DNA from: Amphritea sp. 1_MG-2023
GTDB lineage: Bacteria; Pseudomonadota; Gammaproteobacteria; Pseudomonadales; Balneatricaceae
Length of the DNA stretch: 36,179 bases
Reading direction: 5' to 3'
Assembly: GCF_030547545.1 (NCBI RefSeq)
Contig: NZ_JAUOQE010000037.1
Location: 1 to 36,179 of the forward strand
The position numbers and the translations under genes are program-made. The notes beneath the pieces were generated by a model. It saw only the letters and a program-made list of their open reading frames with translations, was not told where the DNA came from and did no database searches. Shown piece by piece: positions 27,283 through 34,934 of the stretch. Within the stretch, counting starts at the first letter, position 1. The number at the start of each line of letters is the position of its first letter.

Positions 27283-28092
27283 TCACGCTGCTGATTCAGC
27301 TGTATTGGGTTTCTCTGCTGCGGCAGTATGACGCCCCGCCAACCCGGTATCCGTACCCTTAAACTGCTGCATTAGCTCATCACGCATGGTTTGAAAACCA
27401 GCATCCATATGGCGCCGAGGCCAAGGCAATGCAACCGCCTGCTCGCCAACAATACGACCGGGGTTCTGCGACATGATTAAGACTCGATCAGCCATCGCTA
27501 CCGCCTCATCGATATCATGTGTGACAATGACCATCGTAATCCCCCGCTCTCGGCAGATATTGGGCACTTCTTCTTGCAGCTGTGTACGAGTAAAGGCGTC
27601 CAGTGCTGAAAAAGGCTCATCCAATAACAACACATCCGGTTCTGTCGCTAATGAGCGAGCGAGTGCGACACGCTGCTGTTGTCCACCGGAAAGACTTTGT
27701 ACATTGGCATTTTTCTTATCGCTCAGCCCGACCATATCCAACAGGGTATCAACACGCTCAGCCGCGACAGACTTGGAAACACCATCAAACAGCAGACCTA
27801 AGGCGGCATTCTCTTTCACACTCATCCAAGGGTATAAAGAGGCTTTTTGAAACATCATGTTCCATTTCGCGCTTGGTTTAGCCACTTGATGACTATTGAT
27901 TCGCACACAGCCTTCCGAGGGTATTAACAACCCCGCCATCATGTGCAACAAGGTTGACTTACCGCAACCGCTTCGCCCAATCAGCGCAACTAATTCGCTT
28001 GGCTCAATTCGATTTTCAATATCCTTCAACGTCGGTTCAGCTGTAGCACTGAACCGATGTGTGATGAAATCAAGTGATATAGATGCACCCAT
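27283..28092 (-). CDS. ABC transporter ATP-binding protein, nitrate/cyanate type
   Basis: A 269-residue ATPase with Walker A GRSGCGKST, signature SLSGGQQQRVALARSL, Walker B VLLLDEPFSALD and switch His in IVTHDIDEA. The family matches SsuB/TauB/NrtD. There is no fused binding domain as in NrtC. The ATG is preceded by GGGAGT. It is the first gene after the -24/-12 element and is followed 23 bases later by the binding protein. Confidence 0.95.
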   Translation of the reverse strand: MGASISLDFITHRFSATAEPTLKDIENRIEPSELVALIGRSGCGKSTLLHMMAGLLIPSEGCVRINSHQVAKPSAKWNMMFQKASLYPWMSVKENAALGLLFDGVSKSVAAERVDTLLDMVGLSDKKNANVQSLSGGQQQRVALARSLATEPDVLLLDEPFSALDAFTRTQLQEEVPNICRERGITMVIVTHDIDEAVAMADRVLIMSQNPGRIVGEQAVALPWPRRHMDAGFQTMRDELMQQFKGTDTGLAGRHTAAAEKPNTAESAA

Positions 28093-28129
28093 ACTCCGAC
28101 TCCCGTCAATTCGTATTGACTTAGGTCAA

Positions 28130-28146
28130 AGCATATTTTGGGCCAA
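28130..28146 (-). promoter_or_regulatory. Sigma54 (-24/-12) promoter of the ABC operon
   Basis: Read leftward the sequence is TTGGCCCAAAATATGCT. GG and GC are separated by ten bases and both flanks fit the consensus (one A to C change in the -24 box). It places the start of transcription about 25 bases before the ATPase ATG. Confidence 0.75.
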
Positions 28147-28184
28147 AAAAAACAAACCAATAAAAACAAAGAGTTAGCATATAT

Positions 28185-28259
28185 GACAATGTAGACACGT
28201 CACTGGACAAAGATCGACAATGTTGCACAATGTCATAAATTATTGACCCTGCATTGTCG
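28185..28259. promoter_or_regulatory. Activator-site repeats upstream of the ABC operon promoter
   Basis: GACAATGTTGCACAATGTC (28216-28234) is a direct repeat with the 10-base period seen at the other two promoters. Partial sites GACAATGTAGACACG (28185-28199) and CATTGTCG (28252-28259) flank it. They lie 40-125 bases upstream of the -24/-12 element. Confidence 0.65.
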
Positions 28260-28302
28260 TTTGGTGCGTTATTGAAATTTTACTCAAAAGAGGGTTTTAG
28301 CC

Positions 28303-28318
28303 ATAACATCGATGTTAT
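28303..28318. repeat. 16-base perfect palindrome
   Basis: ATAACATCGATGTTAT is fully self-complementary. It lies between the secretion operon terminator and the ABC promoter sites. It could be an operator or weak terminator. Nothing else recognisable is in 28260-28392. Confidence 0.4.
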
Positions 28319-28392
28319 TAGTCTATAAAAAAAACCAGTAAACTAAAATTTTTTATAAACCTACGATATTTAGGCTGAAAAAATGGCAGAAA

Positions 28393-28416
28393 AATAAGCC
28401 ATGATCATGGCTTATT
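28393..28416 (-). terminator. Terminator of the secretion operon (24-base palindrome)
   Basis: A perfect 24-base palindrome (AATAAGCCAT-GATC-ATGGCTTATT) is followed leftward by a T-rich stretch. It lies about 100 bases after the M50 gene stop and is the first termination-like element after it. Confidence 0.65.
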
Positions 28417-28515
28417 GGAGGATTGATTAGCTGCAGATAATTTTTTAACTAGCGCATCACCAAAGGTTTTCTCCACCTCAACTCAACACATAAATTAACC
28501 GAATCACTCGCCTAT

Positions 28516-30630
28516 CTAAAGGCTACTTTCATAAATAAAGACAGGCAGAACCTTTAACAATAGTCGCTCGAAAATACTGCGGCTTTCACCCTCAAGGCGT
28601 ATATTTCCGAGCATCACTTGTGCGGGCGCATCAAGATCTTCAATCGGACGAGCTAACACGCGATAAATAGGCGTATCGGGTGATAGGCTTCCGTCTTGAG
28701 ATTGCCGAGTGGCAATCTCTCCGCCTTGAGTTGAGGCTAAATAGGGATCGACTAAGTTGCGCGTGCTGGCTGAATCGATCGCCACGACACTCACTTTGAT
28801 TGGTGTCAGTAAAGAATCATTCGGGTAAAACCAGCCTGTCGCACCGACGGCTATTTCAAGTAAATCTTGTTCAAACACATAAGCCTCGAGCAAGCCGGAA
28901 TCCGGGGCAATAATTGTTGCTAAATAGGTTCCCGCGGGCAGCCACTCATCAATCTCCAGTGGTTGCATCAGCTCCACCAAAGTGCCTGAAATACTGCTAC
29001 GTATCATCAGTTCCTGTTGTTGCTGTAAACGCGCCCGTTGCGCGGCTCGCTCAGCCTCAAGTTCATGCCATAATATCGGTGCACGCTTTTGCATCTCAGG
29101 GCTAATACCTCTTAACGCGATCTGATGATTGATATCATCAATACGATGCTGCCCTTGAATGATGGCATATTCTAAATCAGGCGAACGCTGTTCAAGCAGT
29201 AATTGATCCGCTTCAATGACATCGCCCTGTTTTGAATACACATGAGTAATTTGCCCCGCCTGCAAAGAGTAAACTTGCACTTGTTGTTCAGCTCGCCAAA
29301 TACTCGGCAGCGATACCAAAGAATCCCAAGGGTAAAACAACCCCATTAATAAGAATAGAACCAGCAAGAGTGTACGTCGTACTTGTTTATTAATCTGCAT
29401 CTCGTTTCTGCGTACCCACCACTGTTTAACTTCATTAAATATCGGCATAACAATAAACCAGGTCAGTTCGACCAACATTAAAAAAATACCCAAGGCCTTG
29501 AAGAACAAAAAATAAACTAATAACGCGATACCCAGAAACAGGAAAAATCGATACACCCATGTCGCATAGGCGTAAAAAATAAGACCTTGGCTTCTCAATT
29601 TAGGAAAATATTCAGGCGCTTCATCATTAAATCCAAACAACCACTCACGTAAACGCCAACGCGCTAATGCAAAAGCCCTATTCTGAAGATTCGGTATCTC
29701 CAACCAGTCTGACATCAGATAATAACCATCGAAGCGCATGAAAGGGTTAAGGTTTATGAGCAGTGTCGCAATCCATGTGGTCGAGGCAATCAAAAATACC
29801 GCACTACGAATGGGTCCGTCCGCCAAAAAAGACCAAACCACAGTGGCGATAGCGGCCAACGATAATTCAACAAATATGCCTGCCGCACCGATTAAGAGCC
29901 GCTGACGACGCGACACTAAGCGCCATGAATCACTGGCATCGGTAAACAACACAGGCCACATCACCAAGAAAGCAACTCCCATACTAGGAACACGACAACC
30001 AAAATTTTTCAGGGCATAGGCGTGACCAAACTCATGTAGCACCTTGACGCCTGCAAGCGAAATACCGACGATCAGCATTCCTTGAAGCGTAAACATATAG
30101 GGGAATGACGTTAAAAAAGTTTCCCATTGGCTTTGTAATAGGATTAAACCGCTTACAGCGCACATACAGATGAGTATCAGGGCAATCGGTGACCATAGCC
30201 AACGAACATAAGCTAATGTTGCATCAAGAAAATAATCGGGATGTATTAAAGGCACTCGGACAAAGAGATAATTTTTTAATAACCATTTAAATTTACCCAC
30301 CTGCCGCGCTTGATGCTGTTGCAGTAGGTGCTCTGTTCCTCGCTGACCGGTTAACTGAATCAAATTATGCGCAGATAAAAACTTTCCGACCTGCTCAACG
30401 TCTTCCACTGTAATCATTAACGTCGTATTAGCCGCGAGATGGGTTGTTATCGCTTCTGCTGACCCTCGATGCCAATGACTCAACACCTGAAATTCAAACC
30501 AACCTATGGTGAAAAATCGATTGCTGGCAAGATCATGGATTACCCACGTAGGAGAACCATCGGCTGCGCTCGCACCTGGGAAAAGAGATAATTCTTCACG
30601 CAGAGGCGGCAGGAGATTTGCTTGATTCAT
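28516..30630 (-). CDS. M50 metalloprotease-fold membrane protein with PqqD-like and HlyD-like parts
   Basis: A 704-residue protein in three parts. Residues 1-95 resemble a PqqD/RiPP-recognition domain (TWVIHDLASNRFFTIGWFEFQVL). Residues about 140-420 are a polytopic site-2-protease fold with zinc motif HEFGH (199-203) and the second motif LNPFMRFDGYY (294-304, Asp 301). A further TM helix near 430-445 leads to a periplasmic adaptor-like part (YSLQAGQITHVYSKQGDVIEADQLLLEQ) with coiled coil and barrel. Its ATG overlaps the stop of the upstream adaptor gene by four bases. It may process or move a substrate across the inner membrane in place of an ABC exporter. That role is inferred. Confidence 0.85.
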   Translation of the reverse strand: MNQANLLPPLREELSLFPGASAADGSPTWVIHDLASNRFFTIGWFEFQVLSHWHRGSAEAITTHLAANTTLMITVEDVEQVGKFLSAHNLIQLTGQRGTEHLLQQHQARQVGKFKWLLKNYLFVRVPLIHPDYFLDATLAYVRWLWSPIALILICMCAVSGLILLQSQWETFLTSFPYMFTLQGMLIVGISLAGVKVLHEFGHAYALKNFGCRVPSMGVAFLVMWPVLFTDASDSWRLVSRRQRLLIGAAGIFVELSLAAIATVVWSFLADGPIRSAVFLIASTTWIATLLINLNPFMRFDGYYLMSDWLEIPNLQNRAFALARWRLREWLFGFNDEAPEYFPKLRSQGLIFYAYATWVYRFFLFLGIALLVYFLFFKALGIFLMLVELTWFIVMPIFNEVKQWWVRRNEMQINKQVRRTLLLVLFLLMGLFYPWDSLVSLPSIWRAEQQVQVYSLQAGQITHVYSKQGDVIEADQLLLEQRSPDLEYAIIQGQHRIDDINHQIALRGISPEMQKRAPILWHELEAERAAQRARLQQQQELMIRSSISGTLVELMQPLEIDEWLPAGTYLATIIAPDSGLLEAYVFEQDLLEIAVGATGWFYPNDSLLTPIKVSVVAIDSASTRNLVDPYLASTQGGEIATRQSQDGSLSPDTPIYRVLARPIEDLDAPAQVMLGNIRLEGESRSIFERLLLKVLPVFIYESSL

Positions 30631-32051
30631 AACCCTAAATATTGACGCACAGCAAAATAAGGACGGCGAAATAAATAAGCGGCCAACGTCGTAGGTTCGC
30701 CATATAATTTAGCCGACCCCTTCAGTCCTATTCTCGGTAAGTTGTCGATCTCTGAAAAATTCGCCACTAACCGATAAGCAAAAACTCCGGCTTGATTAGT
30801 ATCAGCCTGATAACTTATAAACCTTAACTGCGCCAATACAGACTTATGGGCCGATACATTTAAAAATAAACGCACGTCATTACCCTCTTGCAAATAAATC
30901 GCATCAGCCACCGGCAACTGTATCTCCAGTTCCACATCCAAAGGATCGGCTACCATCAGAATTCGTTCACCGAGCGCAACCGGACGACCAATCCAATCGT
31001 TAACGTCATTAAATACGGCAATACCATCACGCGGCGCGCGAATGACAATACGCTCTTTTAAGGCTTTGTAATAATCAACTTCTGCGGAATGTTGTTCAAC
31101 TTGACCTCTTAAAGAAGCAAGACTCAATTTCGTTTGACTATCAAATACCGCTTGTTGTGAGGCCTGACGGTATTCAGACTCGGCGGTCTCCATGGCCTTC
31201 ATGGCAATTTCGAGTTGATTTGCGATACGGGCATCATCGAGTAACAGTAATGGCTGACCTTTTTTAACTACCTGATTGGGTTGTACCCGAAACTCTTTAA
31301 TGACTCCTTCCACACCACTTCGCACAATATGCGGATTGCGGGCGATCACTTCAGCAGGCGCGATAGCCGACTGACGCAGCGGGAAAAAACACAACAGTAT
31401 CAGTATAACAACGGCGATGATTGCCATTTTATTTCGATTAAATAAGAGTTTAGATAGTAGCGAAGGCTTCGCCAGCAGCGCATGCCAAGCGTGCGCATAA
31501 GCATCCGATAACATCGTTAGTAAGGTGCATTCTGAATCACTCCATGGAATGTCGCGAACCAATAAAAGCAGGCCGACAAGTGTACCCTGCTGTATCTTCA
31601 ACGGGACGATCAAGCCATGAGATGGAAACCAAGTAGTCCATTCCTGCTGCAATTCTTCCGGTAGGTTGTCACGTCCAACCGCCTGAATTTTTAAACCCTC
31701 GGACTTATTTAAGTAGCTGAAGACTTTATGCATCCAAACGATAAAGGGCGCATTATGATCAGGCGCAACCAGCCCAGAAACAGCAACAATTTTGCCCTTC
31801 TCTTGATGCGTGGGTTGCCACAATATAGCTTGCCGATAAGGCACTAAACTGTGTGTTTCATTACTGATAATAAAACCAATTTCAGCTTCATGCGTCGCTT
31901 GTCGAACCCTTTTTTCAAGTTCAACTAATTGTACAAGACGGCGAAAGGCCTCAGCAGAAACACCCTTAGGTGGCGCTTGTTGTCCAGCCGCCTCGACAGT
32001 ATCTTTATTCATTTCTTTAGTATCATGGCTTTGCAAAAATGGCGACTCCAC
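30627..32051 (-). CDS. HlyD-family adaptor with cytoplasmic GAF domain
   Basis: A 474-residue inner-membrane protein. Residues about 45-190 resemble a GAF domain. A single TM helix (about 209-225, IIAVVILILLCFFPL) is followed by a HlyD/RND-type adaptor: a lipoyl half (SGVEGVIKEFRVQPNQVVKKGQPLLLLDD), a coiled coil, a second lipoyl half (IRAPRDGIAVF) and a beta-barrel. The GAF part faces the cytoplasm and could sense a ligand. The GTG at 32051 (AGGGA just upstream) overlaps the previous gene by 29 bases. An ATG at 32012 is an alternative but has a poor ribosome-binding site. Confidence 0.85.
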   Translation of the reverse strand: MESPFLQSHDTKEMNKDTVEAAGQQAPPKGVSAEAFRRLVQLVELEKRVRQATHEAEIGFIISNETHSLVPYRQAILWQPTHQEKGKIVAVSGLVAPDHNAPFIVWMHKVFSYLNKSEGLKIQAVGRDNLPEELQQEWTTWFPSHGLIVPLKIQQGTLVGLLLLVRDIPWSDSECTLLTMLSDAYAHAWHALLAKPSLLSKLLFNRNKMAIIAVVILILLCFFPLRQSAIAPAEVIARNPHIVRSGVEGVIKEFRVQPNQVVKKGQPLLLLDDARIANQLEIAMKAMETAESEYRQASQQAVFDSQTKLSLASLRGQVEQHSAEVDYYKALKERIVIRAPRDGIAVFNDVNDWIGRPVALGERILMVADPLDVELEIQLPVADAIYLQEGNDVRLFLNVSAHKSVLAQLRFISYQADTNQAGVFAYRLVANFSEIDNLPRIGLKGSAKLYGEPTTLAAYLFRRPYFAVRQYLGL

Positions 32052-32778
32052 TCATCCCTGGCACCAAGCTTTTATAGGGGACATCTAAACGACCAAATAT
32101 TTTCACTGAACTACTCAATGGATCAATCACTGGCGAGATACGAGAAATCTTCGCACTTAAACGCCGTCCACTCTCATCAATCGCCACATCGAACGGCTGC
32201 TCGATATCCAACCACGAAAGCCAAGTTGAGGGCACCAGCGTTTCAATTTCAAGCGCTCCATCATCAATAATTTCGAGCATCGGCTGCCCTTCAGCAACAT
32301 ATTGATGCCTCACTGCGAAGCTTTGAACCACCTTGCCTGAGAACGGAGCAGGAATAACACAACGTTCGACCATGGACTTCATTATTTTTAATTCTGCACT
32401 GGCTGCGCCTAAACGCGCTTTGGATACTTCAATTTCGAGTGTACTAATTGATCCTAGACGATCTAAATTACTATTAACTTCATTGATCTTACGAAATTCG
32501 GCTAACTGAGCTTGTGCTTTTAATAATCGCGCACGATGCATCGTGCAATCGATACTAAACAACATATCACCTTTGTTAAAAGATTCACCCTCTCTTTGTG
32601 GCAAGCCTTCAACTCGACCCGAGAGTTCACTGGACAGCGTAACATTATGGCGTGGCACCAATTGAGCACGCACCGGTTCCATCTCCAGTTTTTCCACTTC
32701 AGTCGCATAACTTAAACCCGAGAAAGCCACCCAAAAAAACAAACTTTTAACGCTATTTTGCTTCGTTAAAAAAGACAT
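32023..32778 (-). CDS. Periplasmic adaptor (RND/HlyD type)
   Basis: A 251-residue exported adaptor: signal peptide (SLFFWVAFSGLSYA), first lipoyl half (SSELSGRVEGLPQREGESFNKGDMLFSID), short coiled coil, second lipoyl half (VIPAPFSGKVVQSFAVRHQYVAEGQPMLEI) and a barrel. It is shorter than full RND adaptors. The ATG at 32778 is chosen over a GTG two codons earlier. It is followed by the GAF adaptor and M50 genes with overlapping ends. Two different adaptors in one locus suggest a stacked or mixed assembly. Confidence 0.85.
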   Translation of the reverse strand: MSFLTKQNSVKSLFFWVAFSGLSYATEVEKLEMEPVRAQLVPRHNVTLSSELSGRVEGLPQREGESFNKGDMLFSIDCTMHRARLLKAQAQLAEFRKINEVNSNLDRLGSISTLEIEVSKARLGAASAELKIMKSMVERCVIPAPFSGKVVQSFAVRHQYVAEGQPMLEIIDDGALEIETLVPSTWLSWLDIEQPFDVAIDESGRRLSAKISRISPVIDPLSSSVKIFGRLDVPYKSLVPGMSGVAIFAKP

Positions 32779-32858
32779 TAACACTCACTTCTATATCGCT
32801 GAGCCAGCGTATTCAATATTGATAACCGATTACTCATTCACAGAATGATCATCGTACT

Positions 32859-32909
32859 AAAAAATCCGAACCTTTCATTGCTTTGATGCAAAAAAGGGTC
32901 GGATTTTTT
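32859..32909. terminator. Stem-loop terminator between TolC-like and adaptor genes
   Basis: AAAAAATCCGA at the left pairs with TCGGATTTTTT at the right, with further pairing (CC-TTT to AAAGG) past one mismatch. It can terminate leftward transcription just after the TolC-like gene. The adaptor - GAF adaptor - M50 genes may therefore be read from another promoter or by read-through. Confidence 0.75.
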
Positions 32910-32918
32910 CAGTGACGC

Positions 32919-34826
32919 TTACTCAGTCTCTTCCTTGATAATTTTCCAACCATAAGACGTTTTGTACAACTCTAGGTGTTTAATAACATCATCGCTATAA
33001 TTGTGAGCGTGATAGATTTGCCTAAAACGTACATTGGCACGGTTAGATCCGCTAATTGTTATGTCTGTATTCTCCCGTTTTATCTGTATATCTTTCGCAT
33101 CACTCAGACGTTTTCTTCGTTCGGCTACCCAATCTGCAGAGTGAGCATGTTTAGCCGATTGAAAATCGGTCACATAGTATGCCAAATAAGCATCAATATC
33201 CCTATGAGACCAAGCCTTCAGCCAGCCCTGTAATGTCGCTTCAACATTTTGCTTACTCTCCAGATAATGGGATTGAGTAACTTCATCCTGATTACTTACC
33301 TTAACCTCCTTTTGAAGACCAATATTTTCACCCCGTTGCCACTCATCCATCACCGTAGCAATCGCTGTTTTTAGGGTGTCTAAATCATCATTCTCAATCA
33401 CTTCAGGTAATGGATTTAGCCCCATCGTCACGTATAAATTTGAGATACCTTCTTGCAGCTCAGCATAGGACTGATAATGTTTAACTTCAGCGAGTAGCCC
33501 AGCTAATTTGCCACGTATTTCTTGTAGCGGGCTTTGAGCCCTAGCGATGGACGCATTTTTAATGTGTCCGTAGATTCGCTGTTCGATATCATTGAGCATA
33601 CGGACATGCTTATAGCTATGTATACGGCGCAAATAATCTTGATAAGCCACATGTACCTGCGTAATAACGGCAACACCCAGCGCGAGGCGGCGCGCATCAC
33701 CAATATCCTCACGGGCTTTCGATATATCTTTAATCACAGGCGCGGATACGAGATTGATCAAACTCCAGCTCACTCTCAAGCCGGCTTCATTCCATTGATT
33801 ATTCACAAGGTATGAGTTGCTGTTGTAGTTAATTCCCGCATCAAATGTTAACCCAGGCATTAATCGTAACAACGCTTTTCGGCTTTCTAACGCGGTAATC
33901 CGTTTTTGATACGCTTCTTCTTTTAATTCAGGCCGATTAACAAGCGCCGTTTCCTCCATTTTACTGATATCAAAGTTAAACTCAGGCGGGTGCAGTTGAT
34001 TAATATCAGGTAGCACCAGTGTGTAATCAGTGGTAGGAGGCAAACCCATTAATGCGGCCAATTCCACTTTGGCAACCACCATATCATTTTCTACTTGCTC
34101 TAAGTTACGTATAACTTCTATCAGCCCTTTCTGATACTCCAGTGATTCGAGTGGAGAGACTAACCGAGCGCGTTCTGAGGATTGAGAATCCGCGAGTGCT
34201 TTTTCAGCCTTGATCAATAAAGGTCGTACTTCGTTAGCGAGCGGCGTAGCGGTTGCCGCTCGCCAATAGGCTGAGCGTACCTGCTGTACAATCTGATTAA
34301 CCATGCTCCGCTTTTTTTCTCGAGCAATCAAAACCTTGTCGGCATTTTGCTTCGCTTGCAAATAGCTGACACCAAAATCTAGAACATTCCATGTCATGGT
34401 TAGATCTGCAGTGGTTTTATCACGATCTTGACTCAGAGAGGGGTCATTAGAGACAACGCCCGTGGCAACATTACGACTATTATTAAGGTTATCATTGGAA
34501 CGAGTTCTCCAACCCGCATTAGCAGCGATCCGCGGCAACATATTAACGTGCTCTAGATCCAGCTCCCCGCTTTTAAGCACCTCTTCCATCATCGATAAAC
34601 GATAATTCAAGTTATACTTAATCGCTCTGGCAATCGCTTCCTCTAGTGAAATGGGTTTTGTAATCGATTCCTGTTCAGCAAACATATTCTGTCGATCATC
34701 TGTCACAAGATCCTGCTGTTCACTGATGGTCATTAATTGAGGTTGTACGGAGCACCCCCCCAACAGAGCAATAAGTATTGTTCCGCCTAATAACTTTCCT
34801 TTTTTATTCAAAGCACCACCACTCAT
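32919..34826 (-). CDS. TolC-family outer-membrane lipoprotein with NTF2-like C-terminal domain
   Basis: A 635-residue protein. Lipobox LLGGC (Cys 25) is followed by a TolC-type outer-membrane factor in two repeats (ISLEEAIARAIKYNLNYRL... and ...ITALESRKALLRLMPGLTFDAGINYNSN). From about residue 530 an extra domain follows: LQGWLKAWSHRDIDAYLAYYVTDF ... WVAERRKRLSDAKDIQI ... VRFRQIYHAHNY ... WKIIKEE. This matches the NTF2-like domain seen at the end of some L,D-transpeptidase and SPOR proteins. TolC proteins normally lack it; it would sit in the periplasm. It is the outer-membrane channel of the locus. Confidence 0.88.
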   Translation of the reverse strand: MSGGALNKKGKLLGGTILIALLGGCSVQPQLMTISEQQDLVTDDRQNMFAEQESITKPISLEEAIARAIKYNLNYRLSMMEEVLKSGELDLEHVNMLPRIAANAGWRTRSNDNLNNSRNVATGVVSNDPSLSQDRDKTTADLTMTWNVLDFGVSYLQAKQNADKVLIAREKKRSMVNQIVQQVRSAYWRAATATPLANEVRPLLIKAEKALADSQSSERARLVSPLESLEYQKGLIEVIRNLEQVENDMVVAKVELAALMGLPPTTDYTLVLPDINQLHPPEFNFDISKMEETALVNRPELKEEAYQKRITALESRKALLRLMPGLTFDAGINYNSNSYLVNNQWNEAGLRVSWSLINLVSAPVIKDISKAREDIGDARRLALGVAVITQVHVAYQDYLRRIHSYKHVRMLNDIEQRIYGHIKNASIARAQSPLQEIRGKLAGLLAEVKHYQSYAELQEGISNLYVTMGLNPLPEVIENDDLDTLKTAIATVMDEWQRGENIGLQKEVKVSNQDEVTQSHYLESKQNVEATLQGWLKAWSHRDIDAYLAYYVTDFQSAKHAHSADWVAERRKRLSDAKDIQIKRENTDITISGSNRANVRFRQIYHAHNYSDDVIKHLELYKTSYGWKIIKEETE

Positions 34827-34869
34827 ATTACTCTTTTATGGATAAGTTTATATTCTTTCACTTGTTTAG

Positions 34870-34907
34870 AGATCTGTCATAGAGCAGCACTGCGGCTTAA
34901 CAGATCT
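34870..34907. repeat. Inverted repeat between the surface-protein and TolC-like genes
   Basis: AGATCTGT and ACAGATCT form an eight-base-pair stem around a 22-base loop that itself contains GCAG-CAC-TGC. It lacks a T run. It could tune expression of the secretion genes relative to the surface protein. Confidence 0.4.
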
Positions 34908-34934
34908 AGCTCACAAGGTTTTATCAACATCACA

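Noticed and set aside
28516-30630. M50 protein as a RiPP maturation or immunity gene in a bacteriocin cluster
   Set aside because: No precursor peptide or modification enzyme is seen; the neighbours are a large surface protein, adaptors and TolC.
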